In this document: piece by piece, positions 44,621 to 52,916 of the stretch
How positions within the stretch are numbered: the first letter of the stretch is position 1
How the letters are laid out: each line of letters starts with the position of its first letter
Program-made: the position numbers and the translations under genes
DNA from: an uncultured Bacteroidales bacterium
GTDB taxonomy: Bacteria > Bacteroidota > Bacteroidia > Bacteroidales > Muribaculaceae
Assembly (NCBI GenBank): GCA_902777835.1
Contig: CACYVC010000014.1
Span: 1-64,000 of the forward strand
Reading direction: 5' to 3'
DNA: 64,000 bases
The notes under the pieces: model-generated
Databases searched by the model: none
Told to the model about the DNA's origin: nothing
The model's input: only the letters and a program-made list of their open reading frames with translations

Positions 44621-45715
44621 TTAATCGTATAACGTCTTGACGGCAAGGTTGATGTTGTAGTACTTGACTTTTCCTGTAACATCCTTGATGACCTTGATGA
44701 AGGGTGGGAACTTGGTCTCCTCGCCCTTAGTCTCGCTGTCCATTTCCAAAATGCTGAATCCTGGGTCTGGGTCGATAAACTGGTCAAGCTCGTAGTACTG
44801 ACCTTCCCAAATGAAGCTCTTGCGAATCTTGTGAATTGATTGGCGCGTAGGATCGGCAAGTGCCATCATGCTCATGTATTGGTTGTAGCTGATGTTTCGC
44901 TCGGTGACAATACGCTCGTTGTCGCCAACGGTCTTGGTGGTAGTTTGCAGATACACATACTTGCCCTGCATCATGCGTTTGCGCAGGCGCACTACAGTGC
45001 CTGGCTCGCTCATGAGATATGTCTGAACGATGTCGGTCTCGATGGCGTTGGGGATTTCGCCTGTCACTTCAACCATAAACTTGCGCTCGTTCTCAATAGG
45101 TGCTGGAATTCCAAGCACGTTAGAAATTTCGCGCAGCACACGGCGAATCTTGTTCTCAAAATTCTCGCTATTGCTTATCACGCGCAGGTGGGGATGCCCA
45201 GTCCAGGCGCTACGAAGTTTCTTGTCGAGAGAGCAAGCAAGGTCAACTCCCTCAGTGCGTGCCTCATTGTTGCTGGTGGTATAGAATTCGGCGGCACCAT
45301 CAGCTGCTGTAACAAGGTGAAGCACAGCGTCGTATCGCGAGTCACGAAGCTTGTCGATGGGTATATCCACTTCTTGGGTGATGGCTTGCCAGGTCTCAGG
45401 GCTTAGGTAAACCGAGATGTCCATGGTGCCACGGTCGCACACTAGCAGCACTGGTTTCTCGCTCTCGGCGGCGATGGCGGCAAATCGGTCCTCAAGGTCG
45501 AGCTGGAGCTGCAGGGTTGCTTTCTCGGCCTGATAGAATTGTGCTTGATTCTTGGTAAGATAGTTGACTCCGCCAACAGCAAACATAGTAGGCACTTCGG
45601 GAACTGTATATACTTGGTAACCCAGGTTAGAGAAATGTTCTACCACTTTTGCTAGGGCTGTAGTCTTTCCGGCGCAAGGTCCGCCTGTCAGTACGACTTT
45701 GGTAATTTTACTCAT
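44621..45715 (-). CDS. P-loop ATPase fused to a CYTH/triphosphate-tunnel domain
   Basis: A 364-residue cytoplasmic fusion. Residues 1-195 are an AAA_28/NadR-like kinase-fold domain with Walker A GGPCAGKTT (Gly11 to Thr19) and VLLVCDRGTMDIS as Walker B. From residue about 208 a CYTH domain begins with IENERKFMVEV, the E-X-E-R-K signature, and continues with VVRLRKRM, YLQTTTK and FSILEMDSET. CYTH enzymes hydrolyse tripolyphosphate or thiamine triphosphate, or make cAMP. The fusion is known in several bacteria and protists; its substrate is not established as far as I know. It is a single gene between a strong terminator and an AT-rich upstream region without a clear -7 box. Confidence 0.88.
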   Translation of the reverse strand: MSKITKVVLTGGPCAGKTTALAKVVEHFSNLGYQVYTVPEVPTMFAVGGVNYLTKNQAQFYQAEKATLQLQLDLEDRFAAIAAESEKPVLLVCDRGTMDISVYLSPETWQAITQEVDIPIDKLRDSRYDAVLHLVTAADGAAEFYTTSNNEARTEGVDLACSLDKKLRSAWTGHPHLRVISNSENFENKIRRVLREISNVLGIPAPIENERKFMVEVTGEIPNAIETDIVQTYLMSEPGTVVRLRKRMMQGKYVYLQTTTKTVGDNERIVTERNISYNQYMSMMALADPTRQSIHKIRKSFIWEGQYYELDQFIDPDPGFSILEMDSETKGEETKFPPFIKVIKDVTGKVKYYNINLAVKTLYD

Positions 45716-45873
45716 AAATCACTGTAATGTAATCGTTAAGGCACGATTGTGTATAACATCATTAGAATTAAAACGCAAATTTAATCATTTTTTTTTACTT
45801 TTCCCTATTTTGTTTAGTTAAAATATTATTGTGACATTATCGTTTTATAATTATATAAATAAAAAAGAACTTT

Positions 45874-47742
45874 ATGTCGGCATTACTTCAAGTAGAGAAT
45901 TTATCTAAATCTTATGGCTACGACCCGTTGTTCACAGATATCTCCTTCGGACTTGACGAGGGCGACAAGGTGGGGCTTATTGCTAAGAACGGCACTGGCA
46001 AGAGTACGCTGCTAAACTTGCTTGCGGGGGTAGAGAGTCCTGATGCTGGGACTATGATTTACCGCAATAATCTGCGCATAGGTTACCTGCCGCAGAGTCC
46101 AGAGTTTGAGTCAGCAAAGACGGTGCTTGAGGTGTGTCTTGAAGGAGATGATGCTGCATCGGTGGCGGTGCGCGCCTATGAGCGTTCATTAACCGATGGC
46201 GATGCAACGGCAATGACAAATGCCATCCAGGCGATGGACAGCTGCCACGCTTGGGACTATGAGGCGCGGTTCAAGCAGATTCTTTCTCAGCTCAAAATTG
46301 ACGATTTCCACCAGGCTGTGGGCGAGTTGAGTGGCGGTCAGGTGAAACGTGTGGCACTTGCTAAGATTCTCATCGACGAGCCGCAGTTCCTCATCCTTGA
46401 TGAGCCTACCAACCACCTTGACATCGACATGATAGAGTGGCTTGAGAACTACCTCAAGCGCAGTACCATGACGCTGCTCATGGTCACTCATGACCGCTAT
46501 TTCCTTGATAACATCTGCTCCAAGATCATGGAGCTTGACCATCAGCAGATTTACACCTATGATGGCAGCTACAACTACTACCTCGAGAAACGAGCCGAGC
46601 GCATCGAGGCACAGAACGTGCAAGTGGAACGTGCCCGCAACCTGCTGCGCACCGAGCTCGAGTGGATGCGTCGTCAGCCTCAAGCGCGCCAGCACAAAGC
46701 TCAATACCGCATTGACGCGTTCTACGACTTGCAGGAACGAGCTCGAGGAATCCGCGACCGTGGCGATGTGCGCCTCAATGTGAGCTCTGCTTATATAGGC
46801 AAGAAGATTTTTATTGCTCACCAGGTGAGCAAAGCATTTGGTGACAAGGTGATTCTTAAGGATTTTGAATACACTTTCGCACGTTATGAGAAACTTGGTA
46901 TCGTGGGCGATAACGGAGTGGGGAAATCCACCTTTATAAAACTTCTTCTCGGTGAGGTGCCATGCGACAGCGGCAGCTTCGAGATAGGTAAGACGGTGCG
47001 CTTTGGCTACTACAGTCAGGAGGGAATGAACCTCGACGAGAGCAAGACGGTGATTGAAGCAGTGCGCGATATTGCCGAGTATATCTACTTCGACGAGAAG
47101 ACGCAATATACTGCTGCGCAGTTCCTTAATCTATTTCTCTTTAACAACAACGAGCAGCAGAAATATATCTCTACCCTTAGTGGTGGCGAGAAACGCCGAC
47201 TCTATCTGGCGATGGTGCTCATGGGTAAGCCCAATTTCCTTATCCTCGACGAGCCGACCAACGACCTTGACATCTCCACACTTGAAATTCTCGAGGACTA
47301 CTTGTCGAAGTTTAACGGTTGTGTCATAATTGTTAGCCATGACCGCTTTTTTATGGACCGCACTGTTGACCACACTTTTGTGTTTATGGGAGATGGTGTA
47401 GTCAAGGACTTTCCTGGAAACTATAGCGAGTACAGGGCATGGAAGGACTATCATGACCGCCTTGATGCCGAAGCAGCGCGTGCAGCTGCCAAGCCCAAGG
47501 AGAAAGTGCAATATAAAGTGCGTGACAACTCCCATAAACTCTCTTTCAAGGAGCGCCGAGAGTTGGAACAACTCACCACCGAGATTGATGCCCTCACTGC
47601 AGAGAAGAAGCAACTCGACACCCTCTTCGCCAGTGGCGAGGTAATCACCGACATGGACACCAAAAGTGCCCGCTATAGCGAACTTCAGCAACTCCTCGAA
47701 GAAAAAGAGATGCGATGGCTTGAACTCAGCGAGAAGGAGTAA
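45874..47742 (+). CDS. ABC-F family ATPase (Uup/EttA-like)
   Basis: A 622-residue soluble protein with two ABC domains and no membrane segment, expected to act at the ribosome or on DNA branch structures. The first Walker A is AKNGTGKSTLL (near residue 38), with signature LSGGQVKRVALAK and Walker B FLILDEPTNHLD. The linker after it is Arg/Glu-rich as in ABC-F. The second set is DNGVGKSTFIK, LSGGEKRRLYLA and FLILDEPTNDLD. The C-terminal coiled coil (about residues 555-620, FKERRELEQLTTEIDALTAEKKQLD in pieces) is the Uup hallmark. Resistance-type ABC-F proteins usually have a longer interdomain linker, so a housekeeping role is likelier. Confidence 0.93.
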   Translation: MSALLQVENLSKSYGYDPLFTDISFGLDEGDKVGLIAKNGTGKSTLLNLLAGVESPDAGTMIYRNNLRIGYLPQSPEFESAKTVLEVCLEGDDAASVAVRAYERSLTDGDATAMTNAIQAMDSCHAWDYEARFKQILSQLKIDDFHQAVGELSGGQVKRVALAKILIDEPQFLILDEPTNHLDIDMIEWLENYLKRSTMTLLMVTHDRYFLDNICSKIMELDHQQIYTYDGSYNYYLEKRAERIEAQNVQVERARNLLRTELEWMRRQPQARQHKAQYRIDAFYDLQERARGIRDRGDVRLNVSSAYIGKKIFIAHQVSKAFGDKVILKDFEYTFARYEKLGIVGDNGVGKSTFIKLLLGEVPCDSGSFEIGKTVRFGYYSQEGMNLDESKTVIEAVRDIAEYIYFDEKTQYTAAQFLNLFLFNNNEQQKYISTLSGGEKRRLYLAMVLMGKPNFLILDEPTNDLDISTLEILEDYLSKFNGCVIIVSHDRFFMDRTVDHTFVFMGDGVVKDFPGNYSEYRAWKDYHDRLDAEAARAAAKPKEKVQYKVRDNSHKLSFKERRELEQLTTEIDALTAEKKQLDTLFASGEVITDMDTKSARYSELQQLLEEKEMRWLELSEKE

Positions 47743-47751
47743 AGAGAATAT

Positions 47752-47782
47752 TTTGCGACAAAAGAAAAAAATAGTATCTTTG
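47752..47782 (+). promoter_or_regulatory. Sigma-ABfr-type promoter of priA
   Basis: TTTG at 47752-47755, a 19-nt spacer, TATCTTTG at 47775-47782, 25 nt before the ATG. It begins 9 bp after the ABC-F stop. Confidence 0.65.
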
Positions 47783-47807
47783 TAGCACCAGAACTAAAAA
47801 AATATTT

Positions 47808-50273
47808 ATGTCACAATTTGCTGAAGTAGTCTTGCCGTTGGCGGTGCAAGGAACTTACACCTACCGCGTCCCCGAGTTAATGACTGTTGGGGCGGGATTT
47901 CGTGTGCTTGTGCCGTTTGGGCGTAAGAAGTACTACACGGCAATAGTGGTGATGACTCACGACATTGAGCCGCAGGGTTATAAAGTGAAGGAAATCCTTG
48001 CCTTGCTGGATGAAGGACCAGTGTTGCGGCATCCTCAGCTCAAGTTCTGGCAGTGGATTGCCGACTACTACTTGTGCACTGTGGGTGAGGTGTATAAAGC
48101 TGCAGTGCCGAGCGGGTTGAAGGTTGAGAGCGAGACGTTTATCAGTCCTAATCCTGACTTTGAAGAAGAAACGCCAGGTGAGCTCAACGACCGCGAGAAG
48201 GTGATTCTCGACTTTACCAATCAGCGCGGCAAGGTGCAGATTTCAGAGCTCACCAATGCTACAGGTTTCAAGAACGTGGAGAGCATTGTGAGCCGTCTGC
48301 TCGACAAGGGTGCAGTGCATGTTGCCGAGAAGGTGATGGATAACTATCGTCCCAAGACCGAGACCTGCGTGCGGCTGACCATCGAGCGCAACGATGAACA
48401 GGGGCTGCATGGTTTCTTCGACCGTGTGAGCCGTGCCAAGAAGCAGGAGCAACTGCTATTGGCCTATCTAGACCTCTCGCACTGGATGCAGCGCAGCAAG
48501 CCTGTGAAGGAGGTCACTCAAGAGGAACTTCTCCAACGCTCCGGATGCACTCAACCGGTGCTCGCCGCTGCACGCAAGAATGGACTCTTTGAGATCTACA
48601 AGCGCGAGATAAACCGCTTCGAGTCGATGGGCGGGGGAGTAGTGGAACTGCCAACTCTCACCGAGGTGCAGACTACGGCTTATAAGAGTATTCACAACTG
48701 CTTTAAAGAAAAAGACATAACGCTGTTGCATGGGGTTACCTCAAGCGGCAAGACGTCGATATATATGCACCTCATCAACGATGCCCTCTCGTTGGGCAAG
48801 CAGGTATTGTATCTCGTGCCTGAGATTGCTCTCACCACCCAGCTCACTCAGCGGCTCAGGCGGGTGTTTGGCGAACGACTGCTCATCTATCACAGCAAGT
48901 TCAGCGACAACGAGCGGGTGGACATATGGAAGAAGCTACTCACCTCGAGTGAGCCGTGTGTGATAATTGGCGTGCGCTCGAGCGTGTTCTTGCCTTACAG
49001 CAACTTAGGACTCGTAATCATCGATGAAGAACATGACACCAGTTATAAGCAGCAAGACCCGGCACCACGCTACAATGGTCGCGACACTGCCATTATGCTG
49101 GCGCATATGCATGGCGCAAAGACAGTGCTCGGTTCGGCTACACCTGCCATCGATACCTATTACAAGGCTCTCAACGGTCGCTATGGGCTTGTGGAACTCA
49201 CCACTCGCTATGAGGATATTGAGATGCCGCAGGTGCACACCATCGACCTCAAGAAGGCATGGAAAAAGCATGAGATGAATGGCATGTTCTCTCAGGAGCT
49301 TGTGAGCGAGTGCCGCAAAGCGTTGGAGAACAACGAGCAGGTGATTCTTTTCCAGAACCGTCGTGGCTATGCACCCATGGTGCGCTGCAAGCAGTGTGCG
49401 TGGGTGCCTACTTGTGTGAACTGCGATGTGTCGCTTACCTATCACCGTCGTGTTGATACCCTCACCTGCCACTACTGTGGTCACACCATCACTCTGCCCA
49501 CTGTGTGCCCTGCATGCGGCAACCCAAGCATTGAGATAGTGGGTTATGGCACCGAGCGCATTGAGGAGGAGATAGATAGCGTATTTCCTAATGAGAAAAT
49601 CTCGCGTATGGATCTTGATACCACTCGCAGCAAGAACAGTTACGATCGCATTATCGACGAGTTCTCGCAACACAAGACCAATATCCTCGTTGGCACACAG
49701 ATGGTGACCAAGGGCCTAGACTTCGACGCGGTGAGCATTGTTGGCATTCTTAATGCCGACACCATGATACACTTCCCCGACTTCCGTAGCCATGAGCGGG
49801 CCTTCAACATGCTTGAACAGGTGGCTGGACGTGCCGGGCGCAAGAACAAGCAGGGCAAGGTCATTATCCAGACCAGTAACCCCTCTCACCCAGTCATTGA
49901 GCGCGTTGTGGAGCACGACTACAAAGGTTTCTACAATCAGGAGATTGCCGAGCGACAGCAGTTTGGCTATCCGCCGTTCACCAAAATAATCAACATCTAC
50001 CTCAAGCACAAGCAGGATGATGTGGTTGTGGAGATGGCTGTGCGTTACAGCAACTTGCTCAGAAAGGTCTTTGGCAATCGCGTGCTGGGACCTGAAGCGC
50101 CCATGGTGGCGAGAGTGCAAACTTTCTACATTCGTCAAATAGTCCTTAAGATGGAACTTGCCGCCTCGATGACAAAGGTGAAGAAAATTTTGCGCGACCT
50201 CTATGAGCAACTCCTTGCCGCCGACTCCCGTATGCGCTCCACACGGCTCTACTTCGACGTGGACCCATCTTAG
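47808..50273 (+). CDS. priA: Primosomal protein N' (PriA), replication-restart helicase
   Basis: 3'-to-5' DNA helicase that reloads the replisome at stalled forks. The 821-residue protein has the 3'-DNA-binding N-terminal domain (FAEVVLPLAVQGTYTYRVP), a winged-helix region, helicase Walker A HGVTSSGKT (near residue 310), DEEHD in the Walker B motif, and the zinc-binding insert with paired cysteines (CKQC, CVNC, CHYC, CPAC). GTQMVTKGLDFDAV and EQVAGRAGR are further helicase motifs. The C-terminal domain ends in STRLYFDVDPS, the normal PriA end. It has its own promoter and is convergent with fabG. Confidence 0.97.
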   Translation: MSQFAEVVLPLAVQGTYTYRVPELMTVGAGFRVLVPFGRKKYYTAIVVMTHDIEPQGYKVKEILALLDEGPVLRHPQLKFWQWIADYYLCTVGEVYKAAVPSGLKVESETFISPNPDFEEETPGELNDREKVILDFTNQRGKVQISELTNATGFKNVESIVSRLLDKGAVHVAEKVMDNYRPKTETCVRLTIERNDEQGLHGFFDRVSRAKKQEQLLLAYLDLSHWMQRSKPVKEVTQEELLQRSGCTQPVLAAARKNGLFEIYKREINRFESMGGGVVELPTLTEVQTTAYKSIHNCFKEKDITLLHGVTSSGKTSIYMHLINDALSLGKQVLYLVPEIALTTQLTQRLRRVFGERLLIYHSKFSDNERVDIWKKLLTSSEPCVIIGVRSSVFLPYSNLGLVIIDEEHDTSYKQQDPAPRYNGRDTAIMLAHMHGAKTVLGSATPAIDTYYKALNGRYGLVELTTRYEDIEMPQVHTIDLKKAWKKHEMNGMFSQELVSECRKALENNEQVILFQNRRGYAPMVRCKQCAWVPTCVNCDVSLTYHRRVDTLTCHYCGHTITLPTVCPACGNPSIEIVGYGTERIEEEIDSVFPNEKISRMDLDTTRSKNSYDRIIDEFSQHKTNILVGTQMVTKGLDFDAVSIVGILNADTMIHFPDFRSHERAFNMLEQVAGRAGRKNKQGKVIIQTSNPSHPVIERVVEHDYKGFYNQEIAERQQFGYPPFTKIINIYLKHKQDDVVVEMAVRYSNLLRKVFGNRVLGPEAPMVARVQTFYIRQIVLKMELAASMTKVKKILRDLYEQLLAADSRMRSTRLYFDVDPS

Positions 50274-50296
50274 AGAAGTACAAAGAGAAAAGTAAA

Positions 50297-50333
50297 AAGG
50301 ACTAAGTGCAGCGATGAGGCCCACTTAGTCCTT
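50297..50333. terminator. Inverted repeat between convergent priA and fabG
   Basis: Arms AAGGACTAAGTG (50297-50308) and CACTTAGTCCTT (50322-50333), perfect over 12 bp with a 13-nt loop. The right arm is the beginning of the TTAGTCC array. It has no T run of the usual kind, so the terminator role is an inference from its position. Confidence 0.5.
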
Positions 50334-50373
50334 AGTCCTTAATCCTTAGTCCTTAGTCCTTAGTCCTTAGTCC
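50325..50373. repeat. Heptamer array, seven units of TTAGTCC
   Basis: TTAGTCC x2, TTAATCC, TTAGTCC x4 in perfect 7-bp phase, ending 8 bp before the fabG stop. Confidence 0.9.
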
Positions 50374-50380
50374 CTTAGGA

Positions 50381-51127
50381 TCACATATTCATTCCGCCAT
50401 CTACTTGGATAACCTGGCCGGTTACATAGCTTGCCATGTCGCTGGCGAGGAAGGTGGCAACGTTGGCGATATCGTCAACCGAGCCGCCGCGGCGCAGTGG
50501 AATCTTCTGCTCCCAGTCTTTGCGTACTTCTTCGGGGAGGGCTGCTGTCATGGCAGTCTCGATAAAGCCAGGGGCGATGGCGTTGGCGCGGATGCCACGG
50601 CTTCCCATCTCTTGGGCGATGCTTTTGGCGAGGGCGATAAGGCCTGCCTTGCTGGCGGCATAGTTGCTTTGTCCGGCATTGCCATGCACACCAACCACAC
50701 TTGCCATGTTGATGATAGAGCCGCCACGCTGGCGCATCATGATGGGCACGAGGGCATGGATGAAGTTGAACGCACTCTTGAGGTTCACGGCAATCACTGC
50801 ATCCCACTGCTGCTCGGTCATGCGCAGCATAAGGCCATCTTTGGTGATGCCTGCGTTATTTACAAGAATATCAATTTTGCCAAATTCTTCCTTGATTTGT
50901 TTAACAACTTCTTCGGTCTGAGCGAAGTCGGCAGCGTTGCTGGCATATCCCTTAGCCTTAACACCGAGGGCAGCAATTTCCTGCTCGGTCTCTTTACCAC
51001 TCTCGTCGATGACGAGGTCGGTGAATGCGATGTCAGCGCCTTCGCTGGCAAACTTCAAGGCGATAGCCTTTCCAATTCCACGTGCGGCACCAGTAATCAG
51101 CGCCACTTTTCCTTCAAGTAACTTCAT
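50381..51127 (-). CDS. fabG: 3-oxoacyl-[acyl-carrier-protein] reductase
   Basis: NADPH-dependent short-chain dehydrogenase that reduces beta-ketoacyl-ACP in fatty-acid elongation. The 248-residue protein has the Rossmann motif TGAARGIGKAIA (from Thr13), NNAGITKDGLMLRM, the catalytic Ser in INMASVVGVHGN, the Tyr-X3-Lys in YAASKAG, and the C-terminal YVTGQVIQVDGGMNM. The segment NNAGITKDGL is typical of true FabG rather than other SDR enzymes. It is a single gene, not in a fab cluster, with a -7 box 54 nt upstream. Confidence 0.95.
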   Translation of the reverse strand: MKLLEGKVALITGAARGIGKAIALKFASEGADIAFTDLVIDESGKETEQEIAALGVKAKGYASNAADFAQTEEVVKQIKEEFGKIDILVNNAGITKDGLMLRMTEQQWDAVIAVNLKSAFNFIHALVPIMMRQRGGSIINMASVVGVHGNAGQSNYAASKAGLIALAKSIAQEMGSRGIRANAIAPGFIETAMTAALPEEVRKDWEQKIPLRRGGSVDDIANVATFLASDMASYVTGQVIQVDGGMNM

Positions 51128-51180
51128 TTAATCTTCTGTTTTATTTGTTGTTATATGTTGTTTCTTTATTTTTGCGACTG

Positions 51181-51188
51181 CAAAAGTA
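51181..51188 (-). promoter_or_regulatory. -7 box of fabG
   Basis: Minus-strand TACTTTTG, 53 nt from the start codon. No TTG at -33 was found. Confidence 0.45.
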
Positions 51189-51242
51189 GTCATTATTCTT
51201 GAAACGTGGAAAGAAGTAATGGTAAAAAACGTCAATAGGGGG

Positions 51243-52787
51243 TTAATGGTATATGACTTTTGAGGCGCATGGTGCGCTCTCATTGTTGCAGCGGTCGAGG
51301 GCGGTAACTACGTAGATTGTGCCTGACGGCTTGTGTTTAGAGTTGTTCGATTGCTTGAGTGTGATAGGATTTGGTAAGGTGACAGAAGTTTGGTTGGTCA
51401 CCTTGACTATAGCCCAAGGATCATTTATGTCGATATTGAAATCGTAATTTCCGTGAAATTCATAGACCACATATTTCACCGCTTCTTGCATCGGGTCGCT
51501 GGTCACTGGAGCATCCCATGAGAGCACTGTCACGTCTTTCTTTTTGTTGACACTCAGGTTGGAGACGGCAGGTGGTGGCACATCGTCGAGCCATGTCACG
51601 GCAGGGCACAATGCCTTAGTATGCATTTGATGGACGCTCAGTGAGTCGAGCACGCCTTTATAGTTCTTGGTGACAGAGTAGCCTGGCCACCATGTGACTC
51701 CGTGCACATTGGGCAGAGTGCGCATTAGTTCTATCTTGTGGTTTAGCTGAGTGGGGTTGAGGGTGTCGGGGATATCGTGGTGATCCATCACGTTGCGCAC
51801 CGCCTGGCCGTAATACATGTGGCGGCCGTTGGCGTGGTCGTTCCACCAGTAGCTGAGCACTAGGTCGCTCGCCGCTTTGTGCTCGAGTTCCCAGTAGAGC
51901 TGGGGCACCATGTAATCTACCCAACCCATCGCTGTCCATTTTGGGCAGTCGGCATAGAGAGCGTCGTAGCACTCCAGACCATTAGTCTCGCTGCCGTTGC
52001 GGTCGCTCTTCTTGTTGCGCCAAATGCCGAAGGGGCTGATACCAAATCTCACCCAGGGTTTGGTGCTCTGGATGGTGTTGTGCAGCTGCTCGATAAGCAA
52101 GTCCACATTATGGCGGCGCCAGTCGCCTTTGTCGCCCCATCCTTTGCCATATTTCTCAAATGAGGCGGTGTCGGGGAACTCGGCACCCTTCACGGGATAG
52201 GGGTAGAAATAGTCATCCATGTGTATGGCGTCGAGGTCATAGCGTGTGATCATGTCGCGCACCACAAGGTTGATGAAGTCGCGGCTCTCGGGCAATGCAG
52301 GGTCGAAATATATCTTGCCGTCGGCATACTTGAGGAACCATTCTGGATGCTTGTAGTAGATGTGTCCTGGGGCGGGTTGGTCTTTCTCGCCGCTTGTCAC
52401 GCGGTAGGGATTAATCCATGCGTGCAGTTCCATGCCTCGGCTGTGGCACTCGTCAATCATGAACTGTAATGGGTCCCAAACTGGATCGGGCGCTTTGCCT
52501 GCCTCGCCGGTGAGCCACCGTGACCATGGTTCGAGGTCGCTCACGTAGGCAGCATCGGCCTGTGGGCGTACCTGCCAGATTACAGCATTAACTCCTGCCT
52601 GGTCGAGTTTGTTGAGCTGGTCACGCAGGTAGTCCTGAGTCTGCTGAGGCGTCATCTTAGCATATTGTCCCTGGCCGATGATGTGTAACCATGCTCCGCG
52701 GAACTCGCGCTTTGGAGCATTTTGCGCACTTGCCATCACTGCAAAAATGACAGCAATCGCAACTGCTATTCTTCTAATTGATTTCAT
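51243..52787 (-). CDS. GHL10-family glycosyl hydrolase (DigH/YngK-like)
   Basis: A 514-residue exported hydrolase of the GHL10 (DUF187) family; the E. coli member DigH cuts peptidoglycan glycan strands stripped of peptides. Visible features are a signal peptide (to about residue 21), FRGAWLHIIGQGQY at the barrel start, AVIWQVRPQADAAY, GMELHAWINPYR, YDLDAIHMDDYFYPYP with the probable acid residues, and RFGISPFGIWRN. The last 100 residues form a fibronectin type III-like domain. A role in cell-wall turnover or breakdown of wall fragments is inferred. It is preceded on the same strand by cls, 128 bp away, with a 13-unit heptamer array between. Confidence 0.88.
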   Translation of the reverse strand: MKSIRRIAVAIAVIFAVMASAQNAPKREFRGAWLHIIGQGQYAKMTPQQTQDYLRDQLNKLDQAGVNAVIWQVRPQADAAYVSDLEPWSRWLTGEAGKAPDPVWDPLQFMIDECHSRGMELHAWINPYRVTSGEKDQPAPGHIYYKHPEWFLKYADGKIYFDPALPESRDFINLVVRDMITRYDLDAIHMDDYFYPYPVKGAEFPDTASFEKYGKGWGDKGDWRRHNVDLLIEQLHNTIQSTKPWVRFGISPFGIWRNKKSDRNGSETNGLECYDALYADCPKWTAMGWVDYMVPQLYWELEHKAASDLVLSYWWNDHANGRHMYYGQAVRNVMDHHDIPDTLNPTQLNHKIELMRTLPNVHGVTWWPGYSVTKNYKGVLDSLSVHQMHTKALCPAVTWLDDVPPPAVSNLSVNKKKDVTVLSWDAPVTSDPMQEAVKYVVYEFHGNYDFNIDINDPWAIVKVTNQTSVTLPNPITLKQSNNSKHKPSGTIYVVTALDRCNNESAPCASKVIYH

Positions 52788-52825
52788 GTTTTTTATTATT
52801 TGATTTTAGAGAGCAGATTTGAAAG

Positions 52826-52916
52826 GAACTATGAACTGTGAACTGTGAACTATGAACTATGAACTGTGAACTATGAACCATGAACTGCGAACTATGAACT
52901 GTGAACTATGAACTAT
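52826..52916. repeat. Thirteen-unit heptamer array, word GAACTRT
   Basis: Thirteen consecutive 7-bp units (52826-52916), ten of which are exactly GAACTAT or GAACTGT. Variants are GAACCAT and GAACTGC. The array ends on the first base of the cls stop codon. This is the longest heptamer array in the window. Confidence 0.92.

Noticed and set aside
45874-47742. ABC-F antibiotic-resistance (ribosome-protection) gene
   Set aside because: The C-terminal coiled coil and short linker fit Uup-like housekeeping proteins, and no resistance context exists.
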